A DNA stretch of 64,000 nucleotides from Takakia lepidozioides (Eukaryota; Streptophyta; Takakiopsida; Takakiales; Takakiaceae): assembly GCA_030704615.1 (NCBI GenBank), contig CM060732.1, positions 58,757,053 to 58,821,052 of the forward strand. The letters are read 5' to 3'. Position 1 is the first letter of the stretch. Every line of letters begins with the position of its first letter. The translations under genes and the position numbers were made by a program. Below are positions 12,406 to 24,990 of the stretch, in pieces. The notes below the pieces were generated by a model, which did no database searches, had not been told where the DNA came from, and was given only the letters and a program-made list of their open reading frames with translations.

Positions 12406-15400
12406 CTAAGCCTCAGTGAGCCACTGCTGGCCATTGATGAATCCAAGCTCATAGAAGGGCCGCACATCAGCCTCACTAAACTCGTGTGACCATGGCACGC
12501 GTGCGCTCTGATTAGCACCCGGACCCCAGCAACGATACTGGCCGTATGTCACAGTCCTGTGGTAAGCAACGCCCACCCGACAAACCAAACCGACTTCGTT
12601 ACAACTTTTCAGCTAGATCGAAGCTCAGTTCTCTCTAAGCTGAGAGGGAATAGGTACAAATTTTATCAACTAGCAAGGAGGGATCGAATCATATGGAGTC
12701 CAATGCCTTAAAGCTACAACACTGTCGTGATCCGAACGAAATTATTGCTAACTTGCTCTACCTGTAACCAGTATCCCTTGGGTTGCCGATTCAGCACCGT
12801 TATCATGTGCTGGGCGCGCGCAGTGTTTTGGCCACAGACCTACAGAGGCTCCCGTTTGGAATTCGTTTATAAAGATGCTCTTTTCTGTACTTCTTCTTTT
12901 TCTGCTCTCCATGAAACCCCATCTCGCCTCTCGTAACCTTACCTCTTTGTCGATCGGCAGATGATCATGTGAAGACCACTAGTTTATACGAAGAAAGGTC
13001 TTCACAAGCGTACCTGTCTTTGGAAGTCTCGTGGTCCCAGTCGTCCCAGCCTTGGGGGAGGATGATGTCGTCGAAGTATGTGTATGCATAGATGATGCGC
13101 GAATATGGGCCCATTGCACGCCCCAGATAATTGTTGCCTGTCCCTATGACTCTGCAGTTGACAAAGGAGAACCCACTGGGATCACTGGGTCCCTGTCGGT
13201 CCTGGGCGGCCACTGATCCGAAATTCGTAGCAATGGATTGCAGTGTCGACGACTGTACAAACACAACTGTCCCATCAGTGATGAAGCCATCTTCCATGGA
13301 TAATTGAGCTGGGCTAACCTTCTCGTCTTCTCTTCTTTCTCGTGCAAGAATTGGGAGGTATCCATTAGTAGCCATGTCTGAGAGATTGCACAATCTGAGA
13401 CGAAGACCTAGCAGCCATGCCAGTAGCCACACACTTTGACTATATCACAGACTAATTGGTTCCATCACACTAGGGACGCTGTCGATGGTTACCATGTACA
13501 AGGACTGGCCATTGCCAAATATGAAATCGATGGAGCCTTGAATGTAGCAGCTTTTGAAAAAATGCCGCCCTATATCATCACAGAGAGTATCTTGGGCGCC
13601 ATAGAACCCACAGTTGTAGAAGGCCGCCATGTCGGCCGATATGCGGAATGCTGCACCCTGTCGTCCCTCGACACCAGGTGGAGGAGGGGCCGCTGTATTC
13701 TGCATATGCAAGCAGTGTGTTAACCTTGAAGTTTAATTTTGGTCCTATTTTGACCATCTCACTGGATCTGTCAGCACTGGGCTGCAACCGGGTTCATCGG
13801 ATTTTGATCTTGTTGTCACACCCTCCGTTCGTAACGGCATGCCCGGAGAGACAGAAATCAGCAATATTTGAGAGCAGAGTATCCACGACAGTAAAACCTC
13901 GCCGAGGCACGTTGAGACATTTCAATCCCCCAGAGTTGAAACTCTGCTCTGGTTGCAATTCGAATCCGGCGAGACTTCCGGAAGAAAACGAAGAGATGCA
14001 GGAGGGAGGCCCGGGACATAGAATATTCATAAGGAAGTTGACACGACTAATTAATGCAAAATAGACTTTAACTGTACGATCACTCTGATCTGTTGTGCAC
14101 ATTCTGCAAAGATGAGACCAGAGCTCTAGAGAAAGAGAAGAATCTTCAAATCATGTCTCCGGAAGGAGTAAAGGGCCGACGGGACAAGTATCCACAACAA
14201 AACTCTATGGAACCATGTAGAGTAAAAGATGGAAGGTCCACAGAAACCAAATCTTTCAAGAACTGTAACTCAAAAGCTCAAATTCCCTTAGTGTGGAGAG
14301 AGCCCGGGGAGAGAGACATACCCGGAAGCTGATGTCTCTAGCAACGAAATTGGGAGCGAAGACCGTGACGGATGCACTGTTGTAAGCAGTAAGCTCCTGC
14401 CCATCTGGTCCACGGTCGCTGGCTATCTCATTCCAAGTTATGTACGTCACACGAAAACCGGCTCCTTGGAATGTCAGGTGTGGCAAGTGATCCGGCACCA
14501 CCACCTTCTCCCTGTCAAAATAGCTACCATGTTCACGTCTAGCCATCACACCACAACCTCAAGACAACTAGTGCTCACTGTACTGACATGATCAAGCACG
14601 GATACAGGTGAGGTACATGTGGTGCTTGAAAATGGCAGTGAATGGGCTCGACTGTTTCCATTGATGGTCAGTGAGAAAGAGAGTTGAACCTAAATTATCT
14701 TAGTTCCTGTATCTCTTTTCACATGTGACCTCGAAAGAGTAGTCTAAATGACTAAGCTGCAAAGCACCAGTCGGCCGCGGAATCCACCGAAGAAGGTGCA
14801 AGCTTGAGATCGGTGCCCTTATACATCGCACGTACGTACAAAAATTGATCCAGCGGTCTTTACTTCCAATTTTCTTGGCTCACACTAACTAAACTCCATC
14901 TTCAACTGGCGTAGCAAGGGACACATGGCCGCATTCTACTTAGTCAATGTCTTCATTTGAAAGCGGGTCCTAATTATGCTTTCTTAACTTAATTTATACC
15001 TCGAAGCCCATTGAATACTGCAGAATTTAGTTCAATCGTTAATGATTGTAGATGTCTGTACACTCTATTTAGCACTCTCCAATCAAGCTTAGTCACGGTT
15101 TATTGAAGTATAGCGATTTTGCTTCCAAGGATCCTCGATCTGCAATATGAGAGAGCAGAGAGGAGATGCCATATTTACATGTAAGTGGCCGCATTGATTT
15201 GAAGGATGACTCTCTCGGGGTTGCCAATAGGAATTGAGTCGACTGCTGCCTGCACTGAGGTGAAACACCCCTTGCCATTCACATCCACAATCACAGTCTT
15301 CGAGGGAGGTACCTCATCCTGCTGCACATCTGTCTTTTGTAGCAATCTTCTACCTTCGAAAGTGGCTGCCACACTATTGCACTGCGGGAAGCTCGTGAGC

Positions 15401-15447
15401 AATACGACCATGATGACTGCTAACCCGGAAGTACAACGCCATCCCAT
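12406..15447 (-). CDS. Pectin methylesterase, catalytic-domain type, five exons
   Basis: In minus-strand order the exons are 15447-15179, 14511-14322, 13699-13493, 13252-13014 and 12556-12406. All four introns are GT-AG and all joins keep frame, giving 351 residues. A signal peptide (about 1-27) is followed directly by the catalytic domain, with no PMEI-type pro-region, so this is a secreted cell-wall enzyme that removes methyl groups from homogalacturonan. Active-site motifs are in place: Gln167 (in QGAAF), Gln189-Asp190 (QDTL) and Asp211 (DFIFG). The spacings of 23 and 21 residues match known pectinesterases. The arginine motif reads LGRAM (Arg267) where LGRPW or LGRAW is usual, so a substrate-stacking tryptophan is replaced by methionine. 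The C-terminus has [11 protein letters not shown] and RVPWSHEFS. It resembles the Arabidopsis PME53-like group. Start 15447 is the first ATG, and the hydrophobic leader follows it. Confidence 0.92.
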
Positions 15448-16420
15448 GTTTTTGTTAGTTGGGCGCTTTCTATGTAGTGTCAACCTCTCTCACACATAAA
15501 CTGCGAGGCTGTACTTCCTCCTCCGTGTCCTTAACCACACCCAACTCATTATTCGCACCCGCGGAAACCTCTCTTTTGTGCACTAAGTTCTCCCATTTCT
15601 CAATTTCTCTCTCTCATTCTATCTGCACTGACTACCAGCTGTCTTTTTCATGTGAGACGACGTTATGAAGTTCCTTCGAGTTCCCCTCTCTCTCTCTCCC
15701 CCCAAATCACCTGCCTTTTCATATTCTCTGTCCCGATCTATATGTCGGTGTCCTGTCGCTCAGGAATACTAGACCTCTACTGGACCGTCGAGATCCTAGA
15801 TCCCTCTCAACCTCTCTCTCTCCCTCAAATTAGCCATGAACTGTCATTAGTGGCGCCTATTCAACTTCTCACTCCCAATCACTGTATCCCTTTCTCTCTC
15901 CCTCCCTCTTGCCTTACAAATTCCCTCTGCTCCAGGTGGAATCAAAGACAGAACGGCAAGCAGCCAAGAAATCCCCAAGAGAAACGGACGGAAAGAGAAA
16001 GGGTGGCGAACAGCCCAAGAATTATTATATCGGGCTGCCCAGACCGCGACTTCCTATCTACACACGCAAATCGTTTCACAGTTGGTGAGTCACACCTATG
16101 GGGCCAGCGATGGATGACTACGTTCTTCATTCATCCCATCGTAGCCGATGCGGGGGTCACGACGGGGCCGCCGCGCGGCTGCGCCACCTACCATGGGCCC
16201 GCCCATAGATGAATAGGGACATCCGGGATGGATGCTCCTGTTCAAAACTTCCTTTCAGTGGATGAATTTCTGTGGTGATCTTCTAATTGAGGCTGGAAGT
16301 TACCTATATGGAGGTAACTTATCGACCTGCGGTGACCTGCCCGATCTAACTCTCTGTACTAATAGTAATACTACGTCGATCCATAAATAATAATAATAGA
16401 TTTCATTCATTCTGAATGGA
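15448..16420. other. Intergenic region between two divergent genes
   Basis: It lies between the minus-strand pectinesterase and the plus-strand DUF3727-like gene, so it may hold both promoters. CT-rich runs occur at 15590-15720. Short open frames have no recognisable domain. Confidence 0.45.
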
Positions 16421-16890
16421 GTCTGCATGGGAATATGTGATTCTGTCCGTAATGGATGGACGTTCAGATGGGACTATGTGATCCCTGTTCGTAGTAGATG
16501 GACGTCCAGATGGGAATATGTGATTCTGTTCGTAGTGGATGGACTTCTGGATGGAAATATATGATTCTGTTTTGTTGGATGGACGTCTTGATGGGAATAT
16601 GGGATTCTGTTCATCGTGGATGGACGTCTTGATGGGAGTATGGGATTCTGTTCATCGTGGATGGACGTCTTGATGGGAGTATGGGATTCTGTTCATCGTG
16701 GATGGACGTCCGACTGGGAATATGTGATTCTGTTCGTAGTGGATTGGACTTCCGGATGAGAGAATGCGATTATATTCGTAGTGGATGGACGTCTGGATGG
16801 GAATATATGATTCTGTTTTGTTGGATGGACGTCCAAATGGAAATCTGTGATTCTGTTCGTAGTGGATTGGGCTTCTGGATGTGATTGTAT
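16420..16890 (+). repeat. 41-bp minisatellite, about 11 copies
   Basis: The unit has the form GGATGGACGTCTTGATGGGA followed by a segment containing GATTCTGTTC. The GATTCTG core recurs near 16439, 16522, 16563, 16603, 16644, 16685, 16726, 16808 and 16849, close to every 41 bases, with degenerate units between. Central copies are nearly identical and the edges are diverged. It ends about 230 bp before the start codon of the next gene. Confidence 0.88.
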
Positions 16891-17117
16891 TTAGTAGTGG
16901 ATGTACCTCGATGATGAATGGATGGAATATACTATCCAGTGAGGATGAGAAAGGCGGGAGCGGGAGTGCGCGTGCGAGAAGCGGGTGGGAGAGAGAGGCA
17001 GAGGGATCGAGTAGAGGGGGGGGGAGAGAGAGAGAGAAATGGGTAGGTGGGGCTGAGCAGGTGGGTCACAGGGAGGAAGAGAGCAAGAAGAAAGGGAACA
17101 GAAGGGTGGGGAATTAC

Positions 17118-20100
17118 ATGGCTGCAGCGCAGTGTGCAGGGGTGGGATTGCCCTTGCAAAGTGGTGGTTGGGGGCCTTCACAGTGGGCACTCAAGAGCAG
17201 GGATAGTGGGAAAATAGGATGGAAGGGACGGGGATTCCATCAGGCTCACTTGGTGCTGGATTTAGGGTTAGGGTTGACCGGATCACCTGGATTGTGCCCG
17301 TGTCAGGCATCCAGGCAGGATCCTGGTTACAAGAGAAGTTCTTCCAAGAAATCGGAAAGTAAGAAGGGTGGCAAACCGTCGCTTGCTGAAGCTTCAGAGT
17401 CGTCGATGTCGGCTGTTGAGAAACGGTCGAAGGTTGACAGAGAGCAGGTCAGTGGATGGCCTACAATGCTTCATTGTTCGCTTTTCAAGTTTACTAGGCA
17501 TGATTTTTTCATGGAAAATATAATGTAGCTATAGTATCATGCATCGAAGATTTGAGGTATGAATTTCTTCTGCAAATATTGTTTTCTTTTATTATCTTTT
17601 GGAAACAGTTGCATTTCCTCTATGTGTCGAGTCTTCCTTCTTTTTCCTGCGGGTGCGGGATGATTAGTGAGCAGCAGTTTGTGTAGACACTCTTGTATTC
17701 TGTGGCTGTGGGAATGTGCCAAATTATTTGGAAGAGTCGAAGTGGTAAATGATCACCGCACTCACTTTGGAAGAGTTGGGAACATATGATATTGAATCAC
17801 ATTGTCCAGCATATAGGTTTCAGTCTCACAAGGGCTGTTGATGGAATATGAAATGGTGACCAAATGAGGCCAACTTTGGCTCCTTGTGCATAGTCAGCCT
17901 AGTGTTCAGTTGTGTACGCCACTGCTTGTTTGAGAGTCAGGGTGTCACAGGCAAAGTCAGTTCTCATAATGAGGTCTGTGATCATCTCCTCATATCGGTG
18001 AATGCTGTAGTAAAGATTATTCTAGAGACAATCTGGAAGGACAGAACAACCTGCCTCACAAAATAACGGCGCACTCTGGGAGAGAGCTCCAACTCAAAGC
18101 TACAGTTACCTTTTAGGAAAACTCTCAGAAATCCAACGCAAGAATGGCTAGACTTTGTCAAGCACTTTTAATAGTGTCTCTGCAAATATGTTTTCATAAA
18201 CTGCTATCCGTAGCAGGAGTGGAGTACCGATGTGGAGGTAGATGACGGCACTTCAGCAGCGGTTCCTTTGCCAAAGCCACCTGCTGGGTTCATTCTGGAT
18301 GAGGCCAGCAAAGTTGTGCTAATGGCTCCCCCAGCTAATCGATTAGTTACCATTGTGAGTTTTTCCCCACCCTCTGTAGCACATCATTAGTCATCTTCTT
18401 GAGCTGTTTTGATAAGCATGAGATGGACAAATAGGCCACTTGAAGCAAAATTTATGAAGAGAACTAGAATTTTCTTATGGGAAGGGTACATGGAATTTTC
18501 TCTAGTGTAGTTTTACTCCTGATTCAGCCCCTAAACCCTACCCCTTGCATCCGACAGACTGTTGTTTTTGTCCATCGTCCCTTTGAGAACTGACTTTGTG
18601 TGAAATAGGTAGACCCAGCAACAAAGAGGCCACTGGAATGTATGATCCGGCGCTGTTTTTTGAGCTCAGAAGGGGAGCAATGCCTTCTGTTGCTACCACT
18701 TGACATGTAAGTTGGTCCATTTATTATTAATAGTGAGAAAATCGAGAACGTCTGATGCCAGAGAAGAGGAAGAGTGAGAGTGGCCGTAGGCAGGGAATCG
18801 ATGAGAAACTTTGGAGGAGAAACATTGGTTTGTAATCTTCAATGTACACAAGGAGGTAAAAAGCCTGCTTTATCCACAGGGTCCTAGTAGACTGCACAAT
18901 CGACAAATTATTTTCATTGCTTGTAGCCCTCCAGGAACATGTTGTAGTCCGCCGTGCCTAGCAACGCTTCAGCTAATTCCACGAACAACGTCATGTATGC
19001 TACTGAAAAATTAGCAGACTTGGCAGTTCATGCTCTGGATATATGCTGTTTCTATAACATGACATCTGGTATCATGTAACTTGCTTTAATGTTTTTATCT
19101 TACCACAGCCTTGCAGCCATAACCCGGGTAAGACCTTTTGCAGTCTAGTGACAACCTGAGCATGGAACTTCCATAATAATGCAGAATGTGGCATTTGCGT
19201 TTGCTGATCTCAAACTTGAGCGGTAGTAAGGCCTTATATGGAATCAATCATGGAACCAGTAATTTACAACATAGGGGGAACTGAATGAGGGTCATCAGGC
19301 ACACTGGGTATTCCATTTTCTGACACCCCTGCTGTAGTGTGGCCTGTAAATAACTTCACTGCTAATGACAATCTAAGTGTGCTTGTGCCTGCAGGCCATT
19401 GCAAATACTAAAAATAGAAGAGGAGAGTGAAGGCTTGAGAGAGGCAAGTGTGTTCCCATCTCCTGCCACCTTCTTGGATTCACCAGCTTTCTTTCACCTG
19501 TTCATAAGCATGAATGCTTGAAAGTGATTGTGTACAGGTATGCTCTCTTTTGAACACTGGTAAGAAGAATGAAGAGAGGGATGGGTGATGTGCAGCTGAG
19601 TGATGCAGAACTTGATGAGGTGCTACCCACTGCTGCCTATGCCCTTGCCAAGAGGCGGCTCCACCTTATCATTAGCGGGTGATTGCTCTTGTCCTCCTTG
19701 CGATATATAGATTTTCCTTTCAGCAGCTGTAATTCATGCTGTGAAGTAGTTTTATGGAAGCTAGTCCCAACATCTGTTTGTGACAACCTGTTGAATATGT
19801 TGCACATCAGGTCATTTGGATATTTAGCTGGTTTCATTCTTTCTGTCTCCATCTTCATGGAGTTCTCCTTGTTTCTCCTTTTTCTATGAAGCAGACTGCG
19901 ACTTTTATCTTATGACTGAACCTTCATGAAATTTCTTCCCCTGGTTGGTCAGCTCCAAGTGATCATCTTAACTCAAAAAGAAAGATGCTGCCAACGGAAG
20001 TTGGCTTATGTAAGAGCCTCTTCCCCATCGTAACTCAAAATTACTGATAGTCTGTTTGGTAAATACAGCAGTGTAAAGTGACACTGGGGGTGGGGGCTTA

Positions 20101-22185
20101 AGGGTTTGTGTGGACATGACCAAAAATCTAGATTTGAGAGCGCGCAGGTTCTGTCTGACAGTGCGCGGGGGATTTTGCTACACAGAGGATGATGTGATGG
20201 ATTTGAACACTGGTATAAAACTAATGCTTTTGTTAGTCTTCTTGTTTTCCTTGGGGTTACAAATGAACTCAAGGGCGATTATTCGAATCAAACAAAATGT
20301 GTGCCTTGTGTTTTCAGAAACTGTAAGCTTCCTGATTCATGAATGGCTGTTGAAGATTACCATGGGTAAAATAACTGACGGCCTTTTGCATTATGTTTCT
20401 CCATATGTGGTGGAAACTTAACTGAATGGCGATTGTTTCAGTCTGGCAGAGCATCTGCCTGGTTTGTTTAAGAAAACATACATCGTTTTACGTCTTCTGA
20501 CATTGTGTTGCAGAATATGGGGAGGGATTGGGAGGCTCATTGGCAGAAGGTGTGGAGATTGCCAATTTTCAAATGGTATGCATCTTTGAAGCACATTGTT
20601 CCCTATGTTCCTGTGATGTGGAAAACCATTCAGCCCTGGGCAAATTTATCTGTGACGGTAAAGGCAATTTGCCTTTAGAGTCTGCAGACGTTGGTATTTT
20701 TTGCCAGTATTTTCTCCTTTCCGTATTCCACTGCTGAACAAAACAATGTGCTATGTGACAGAAGGACAGCGAATATCTTATGTACACACCATTTGATCCC
20801 CTTATGTTTGTTGCCCTTAAGGTGATTCTTTCCTACTGCCCCCCCTGTTGAGGTTTTGCCGTTACTGCTGTCTATTCTTCTACATCAATCTTCCTTTTTA
20901 TGTCCGCAAGAAATTGGAATTTTTTATGGAGGCAAACATGTGACTGTGCTCGGAGCTGTGTCCATAGGATGAGGAGACGGGGGAGCTAACAATTGCTGAT
21001 GATGTAAGCTACCACTATTCTGTTTCTCTCCTTTTTCCTTACGTCTTAAGGTGTCCACCTTCCAAACAGAAGGCAGTAGTTCTTTGGGGTGAAGAGATAC
21101 CATAATTACTCTTGCTACAGCAGGAGTCCACGTTTTTCTTCCCTTATATTCCTTCCTTCTTTTGCAGTATCTCTGTCACCATATTAGTAAAGTCTCAAGG
21201 CAATTATGAAGTACAAACGACGATGAGCTTTTGGAGCAAAATCGTGTGATGTTATCATATACATGCTTCCATCTGAAGGATTGGCAATGCATGGTCGCAG
21301 GAGTTGCTAGATGATGTAGCTGTGCTGGATGCCATCGATGAAGAAAATGAATTTCAGGCACTGGTGGTATGTCATGCTCTTTTCTGATACCCATCGGCTA
21401 TGCACCTTATTTACCTGCTTGATCATATGCACTGCATCACTGTTTTGTATCCATGTCTATTTTTCCCTTGCTTTTTCTTCTTCACTTTTTGTTTTTTCTG
21501 GTCTCTGTTTTTCTTTTCTTTGCTGTTTGTTACTGGTTTTCTCTTCTGAAAATCCCTCTAACCGTAGATCAGATCTTCTCAGTCATTTTTTGGCTACCTT
21601 AAGTATTCGAGATATCTCGAGACTTGTCACCTGGATGTTTCTCTTAGGGATTGCTGGCGAATTGAAATGTCCAGTGTTTTGCAACTTTCAGTCTTACGTG
21701 CCAAAGTGTTTGCCAAAATCACAAGTTTTGCAAGCTTGGGAGGTGCCAGAGTGGTAGGTACGGTGCTGGATGATACTGAAAGACATGTATTTCCCAAACT
21801 TACCTTGGGTAAGAGAGTAAGAACATACTAGTCAACTGCTACGAGATTGGATATACAGGGAAAATTAACAGACCTGGGAGGTTGATGGATTGTGGCCATG
21901 ACATGACCATTCTCACATTATGGTCAGTGATGTTTCTGTCATTTGTGTCATGGAGAAGTCACACTGGTGTGCCAGTACATTGCAGCCTCAGCCGAAGGCT
22001 GTGAGGTTTGAAACATCGCACTGCATGCCTAAACATCTTGAGAAATAACTGGTTTCACTCCGAGTAGAACTCACAACGACAGTAGATTTTATGCTTCTGG
22101 CAAGAGTCTCTTTTGCTTACAGCAAGTCGTCACCATACAGGAGGAAGAGGAGGCCATTAATGAAGCTTTGAGGGAGGCTAAATGA
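17118..22185 (+). CDS. DUF3727-like, probably plastid protein, 11 exons
   Basis: Exons: 17118-17447, 18217-18354, 18609-18706, 19395-19443, 19596-19678, 20148-20212, 20514-20575, 20762-20821, 20968-21003, 21301-21366 and 22141-22185. They give about 343 residues. The N-terminus (MAAAQCAGVG, rich in Ser and basic residues) looks like a plastid transit region, followed by a Lys/Ser-rich linker. The core shows VDPATKRPLECMIRR, LLLPLDMPLQILK, LPTAAYALAKRRLHLIISG, RGGFCYTEDD and YLMYTPFDPLMFVALK. The last pattern is the one I associate with cyanobacterial and plastid DUF3727/DUF1292 proteins. The C-terminus is acidic. The biochemical function is unknown. The fourth intron seems to use a GC donor (GAG/GCAAGT); a GT donor 5 bases on with an acceptor near 19578 would also keep frame and add a few residues. 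All other introns are GT-AG. Confidence 0.82.
21047..21125 (+). repeat. SINE fragment, copy 2, in an intron
   Basis: The body AAGGTGTCCACCTTCC, GAAGGCAGTAGTTCTTTGGGGT and ACCATAA matches the SINE at 10550-10610. The tRNA-like head is missing. It lies in the ninth intron (21004-21300) of the DUF3727-like gene. Confidence 0.65.
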
Positions 22186-22786
22186 CTTTCTCACAAAGTC
22201 CCACTTCACAGCCAGTGGAGAAGCACCTTCCGGTGAAGAATTTTCAAGTTGGAGGTTGGTCCAGCAGCAAGAGCCTAGGAGCTCCTCAATTTCCACTCGT
22301 GTATATGATAAAATACCATGAGTTATTCTCATCCACTATTCTTCACAATGCATACAAGACTTAATTGGCATGGGATATTTGTAAAATTGAGTTTGGAAAC
22401 GCAATACAGTCAGTCGCCATCTTCGCCCTTTGCCTCAAGTGGGTCAGTTGGTTAAGTACTAAATTTTACAGTCTATGCAGAAATGATCGATAATCTATCA
22501 GTCATGTGATTTTCCATTTGAACGAAAAGTATGCATTTTTGATGTCATGATTGTGTTTCAATACTGAGGAAAAGAAAGGTAAAAAACTGACTTCTAAGCT
22601 GTTCGGGCAGGGACTTAAATGAAATGTCTTTTGTCTGCATCAGCGTGTAAGTGCTTTATAATATTGGATTATGCAGTAAGCATACAATTGGATTCCTAGG
22701 GGGGTGCAAAATTTGGACCTCTAGGAAGCTTGTGCTGCTTCATGCTATGAGCCCTCTCCATCCCTCACTGGTGACTTGATCGGTTG
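22186..22786. other. Intergenic region, nothing recognised
   Basis: It probably holds the 3' UTR of the DUF3727-like gene. No domain-bearing frame or repeat was seen before the MITE at 22787. Confidence 0.4.
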
Positions 22787-23455
22787 TTAACCCTTAAAAC
22801 GCCCGCAGGGTGTCGCTGACTTTTCCAAAAAATGAGACCCCTGCAGTGAAAAATCGAAATAACTTACAGAAAATTGAGAAGTTCAAAATTTTGACCACAC
22901 ATTATGTGCTCACCTACCTCCTTCACTTACGTGCAAAATTTGGAGGTAATCCATCCAGATCTGCCAAAATCCAGCAGTTTGCATGTGGGCCCATTTTTGG
23001 GCCACCTACTAGGAAAAGTGAAATTGTAATGGGTAAATCTGGAAATTGAGTGACGGGATGAGATTCATTTGAGCTGAATTTGCTCTCAGTCCATCCCCTG
23101 GGATACTACATCCAACAAGTCAAAAACCATGGGATTTGGCCAAGCCATGTGGGCCTGACACTTGGTCAAAGTCTGGGGGGGTAGTATTTTCTTTTCAACT
23201 ATTGTGCAGGTGTCAGCAGCCTGCGGGAGGCCAGCATGCGAGAGCGGCTGGAGGGGCCCAGCAGACCCTCTCGCACTTGAAAATCCTAAACTTTGCAACC
23301 ACACATGATCTGCTCAATTGGTAAATGGCAGCAGGTGGCCAGCTTTTGGGGCCTCTCAACGGCACAGATTTCACGAAATTCCACCAAAATCTCAAAAAGA
23401 TATTAACCTTCAAAGAGGACGCCCATTTTGGGCTCGATGGGCGTTTAAGGGTTAA
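22787..23455. mobile_element. piggyBac-like MITE with TTAA flanks
   Basis: The left end reads TTAA then CCCTTAAAACGCCC. The right end reads GGGCGTTTAAGGG then TTAA. The ends are inverted repeats of about 13-14 bases that differ by one A. A TTAA target duplication and CCC...GGG ends are the marks of the piggyBac superfamily. The 669-bp element has no transposase. Inside, a segment near 22885-22915 (GACCACACATTATGTGCTCA) resembles one near 23298-23320 (AACCACACATGATCTGCTCA). Confidence 0.72.
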
Positions 23456-23699
23456 CTATGAATCCATGACGCGGGTCTTCCAAATTTTTTTGCAATTGGT
23501 ATCCCCTTGTGTGGCTGGACAGTCATTTGTCTAGTCTTTTGACCGAATGAATTACACATCATGTTTCAATATTGAGAGAGAGAGAAGACTCTGGCCGCAG
23601 CTGGCGTAACTAAGAGCCGCTTTGCCTTAAAGCTGCCCTTTCGAAGGTGGGCCCTATTATTCATCTCTAAATATGGATGTAATCCTCCACTTATACCTG

Positions 23700-23860
23700 A
23701 TTGGTTTGTGAATGGAGAGCATCGGTACAAAATTCTGGAGCACCCTCTCACGAGTGGTTGTGGGTTCAATCCACCTGTTGGAAGTCATCACGGTGTCCAC
23801 CTTCCCACCGGAAGGCACATTAGCCCTATGGGGTCAAATTACGCTTGCTTCGACAACGCG
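23700..23860 (+). repeat. SINE, copy 3
   Basis: A B-box-like GGGTTCAATCC lies near 23761, followed by ACGGTGTCCACCTTCC, GGAAGGCACATTAGCCCTATGGGGTCAA. This is the same body as copies 1 and 2. The A box is degenerate. A T-rich stretch follows (23867-23892). Confidence 0.65.
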
Positions 23861-24730
23861 TCCATTTTTTTATTTTTTATTTTTTTTCTTGGAGCACCCT
23901 TTGCGTAGACGTTGTCATGCAATTGTGCAATGTCTTGGTGCATTAATCTTTAATTGCCTATGAGTTTCCTTGGGGTTTTTTTTTTCCAAATATTCAGACA
24001 TAAACTCCCACCCATATATACATAGAAAATACATACAAAAGAAGCCAACTCTTGGATCTTCCGGCACAAAATCCACCCTTGGTGTTAGAAGATTATAATA
24101 TGTGGAATCTTGTGACTTTTCAATAAGTTGACTTCTTATTGGATCAACAAAATGGATTACGAGTTGGGCAATGAAGGTGGTTCTTTTGTTTGTGTATCAA
24201 TAATTTGGGTTTCGATGGTGGTTTGGTCTGTGGGGCTATATGCTTCCCCAACCCTTTTGGAATCACTCAAATCGGACAAATATTGAAATATTTCCATCAA
24301 TACAAGCTCCTCAAAATTCGGGGGATATTAATGATTTTGGGAGTAGATTATGCCTTTATTGAGGAGAATTAAAATGGCTTCTCGTTGTATGATAATAGCG
24401 TCTTCAATGAGCATGTGGCGGGCCCCTAGGTAGCAGAGAGGGTCGTGAAGGGTGGGCGCGCCTCTACCCGGCGGAGGGTCCGTTGCTCAGTCTGTCGCAA
24501 GCGGGTCCATGCAATAAGAAGGCCTGCCTGCAGGCGCTGGTAATGCACATAAACCAGTAAATAGTTCCTAAGTTTTAGAAAGCATTGGGTAGTGTGATGG
24601 TTAAGAGCAATGATACAAATGTGTGAGGTTTGGTATTCAATTTTTGTGAAGTGGTAAAGTGCTTGGTGTTCAATTCTTGTTAGGTGGTAAAGTGTGTGAT
24701 TAATTAAACATTTTTATACTTGTTCTTCTC
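23861..24730. other. Intergenic region with a possible second SINE type
   Basis: No gene is seen. At about 24585-24700 a tRNA-like stretch occurs (GTAGTGTGATGGTTAAGAGC, then GAGGTTTGGTATTCAATT), followed by a partial repeat of itself (GGTGTTCAATTCTTGTTAGGTGGTAAAGTG). It may be a degenerate tRNA-derived SINE of another family. Confidence 0.35.
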
Positions 24731-24734
24731 TTCT

Positions 24735-24990
24735 ACGGCGGCGGACCCTCCAACGGACCCATTGGACTAGACTGTAGAGTGGACCCTTCAGTGGACTTTG
24801 GGTCCAGCGGGCTCTGCAGACCCTCCAGCGGACTGACTATGCACTCTAGAGTGGACCCTCCAGCGGACTGGACTGCAGAGTGGACCCTCTCCAGTGGACC
24901 CTGGGTCCACCAAACTCTGCAGAGTGGGTGGACCCTCCAGCAGACTCTACATAAGGGCTCTCCAATGGACCCTCATGTGGACCCCACGGA
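24735..24990 (+). repeat. Irregular GTGGACCCTCCAGCGGAC minisatellite
   Basis: The motif GTGGACCCTCCAGYGGAC and variants recur about ten times with spacings near 20-45 bases, mixed with CTCTGCAGA pieces. No reading frame is maintained, so it is taken as non-coding. Confidence 0.75.
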
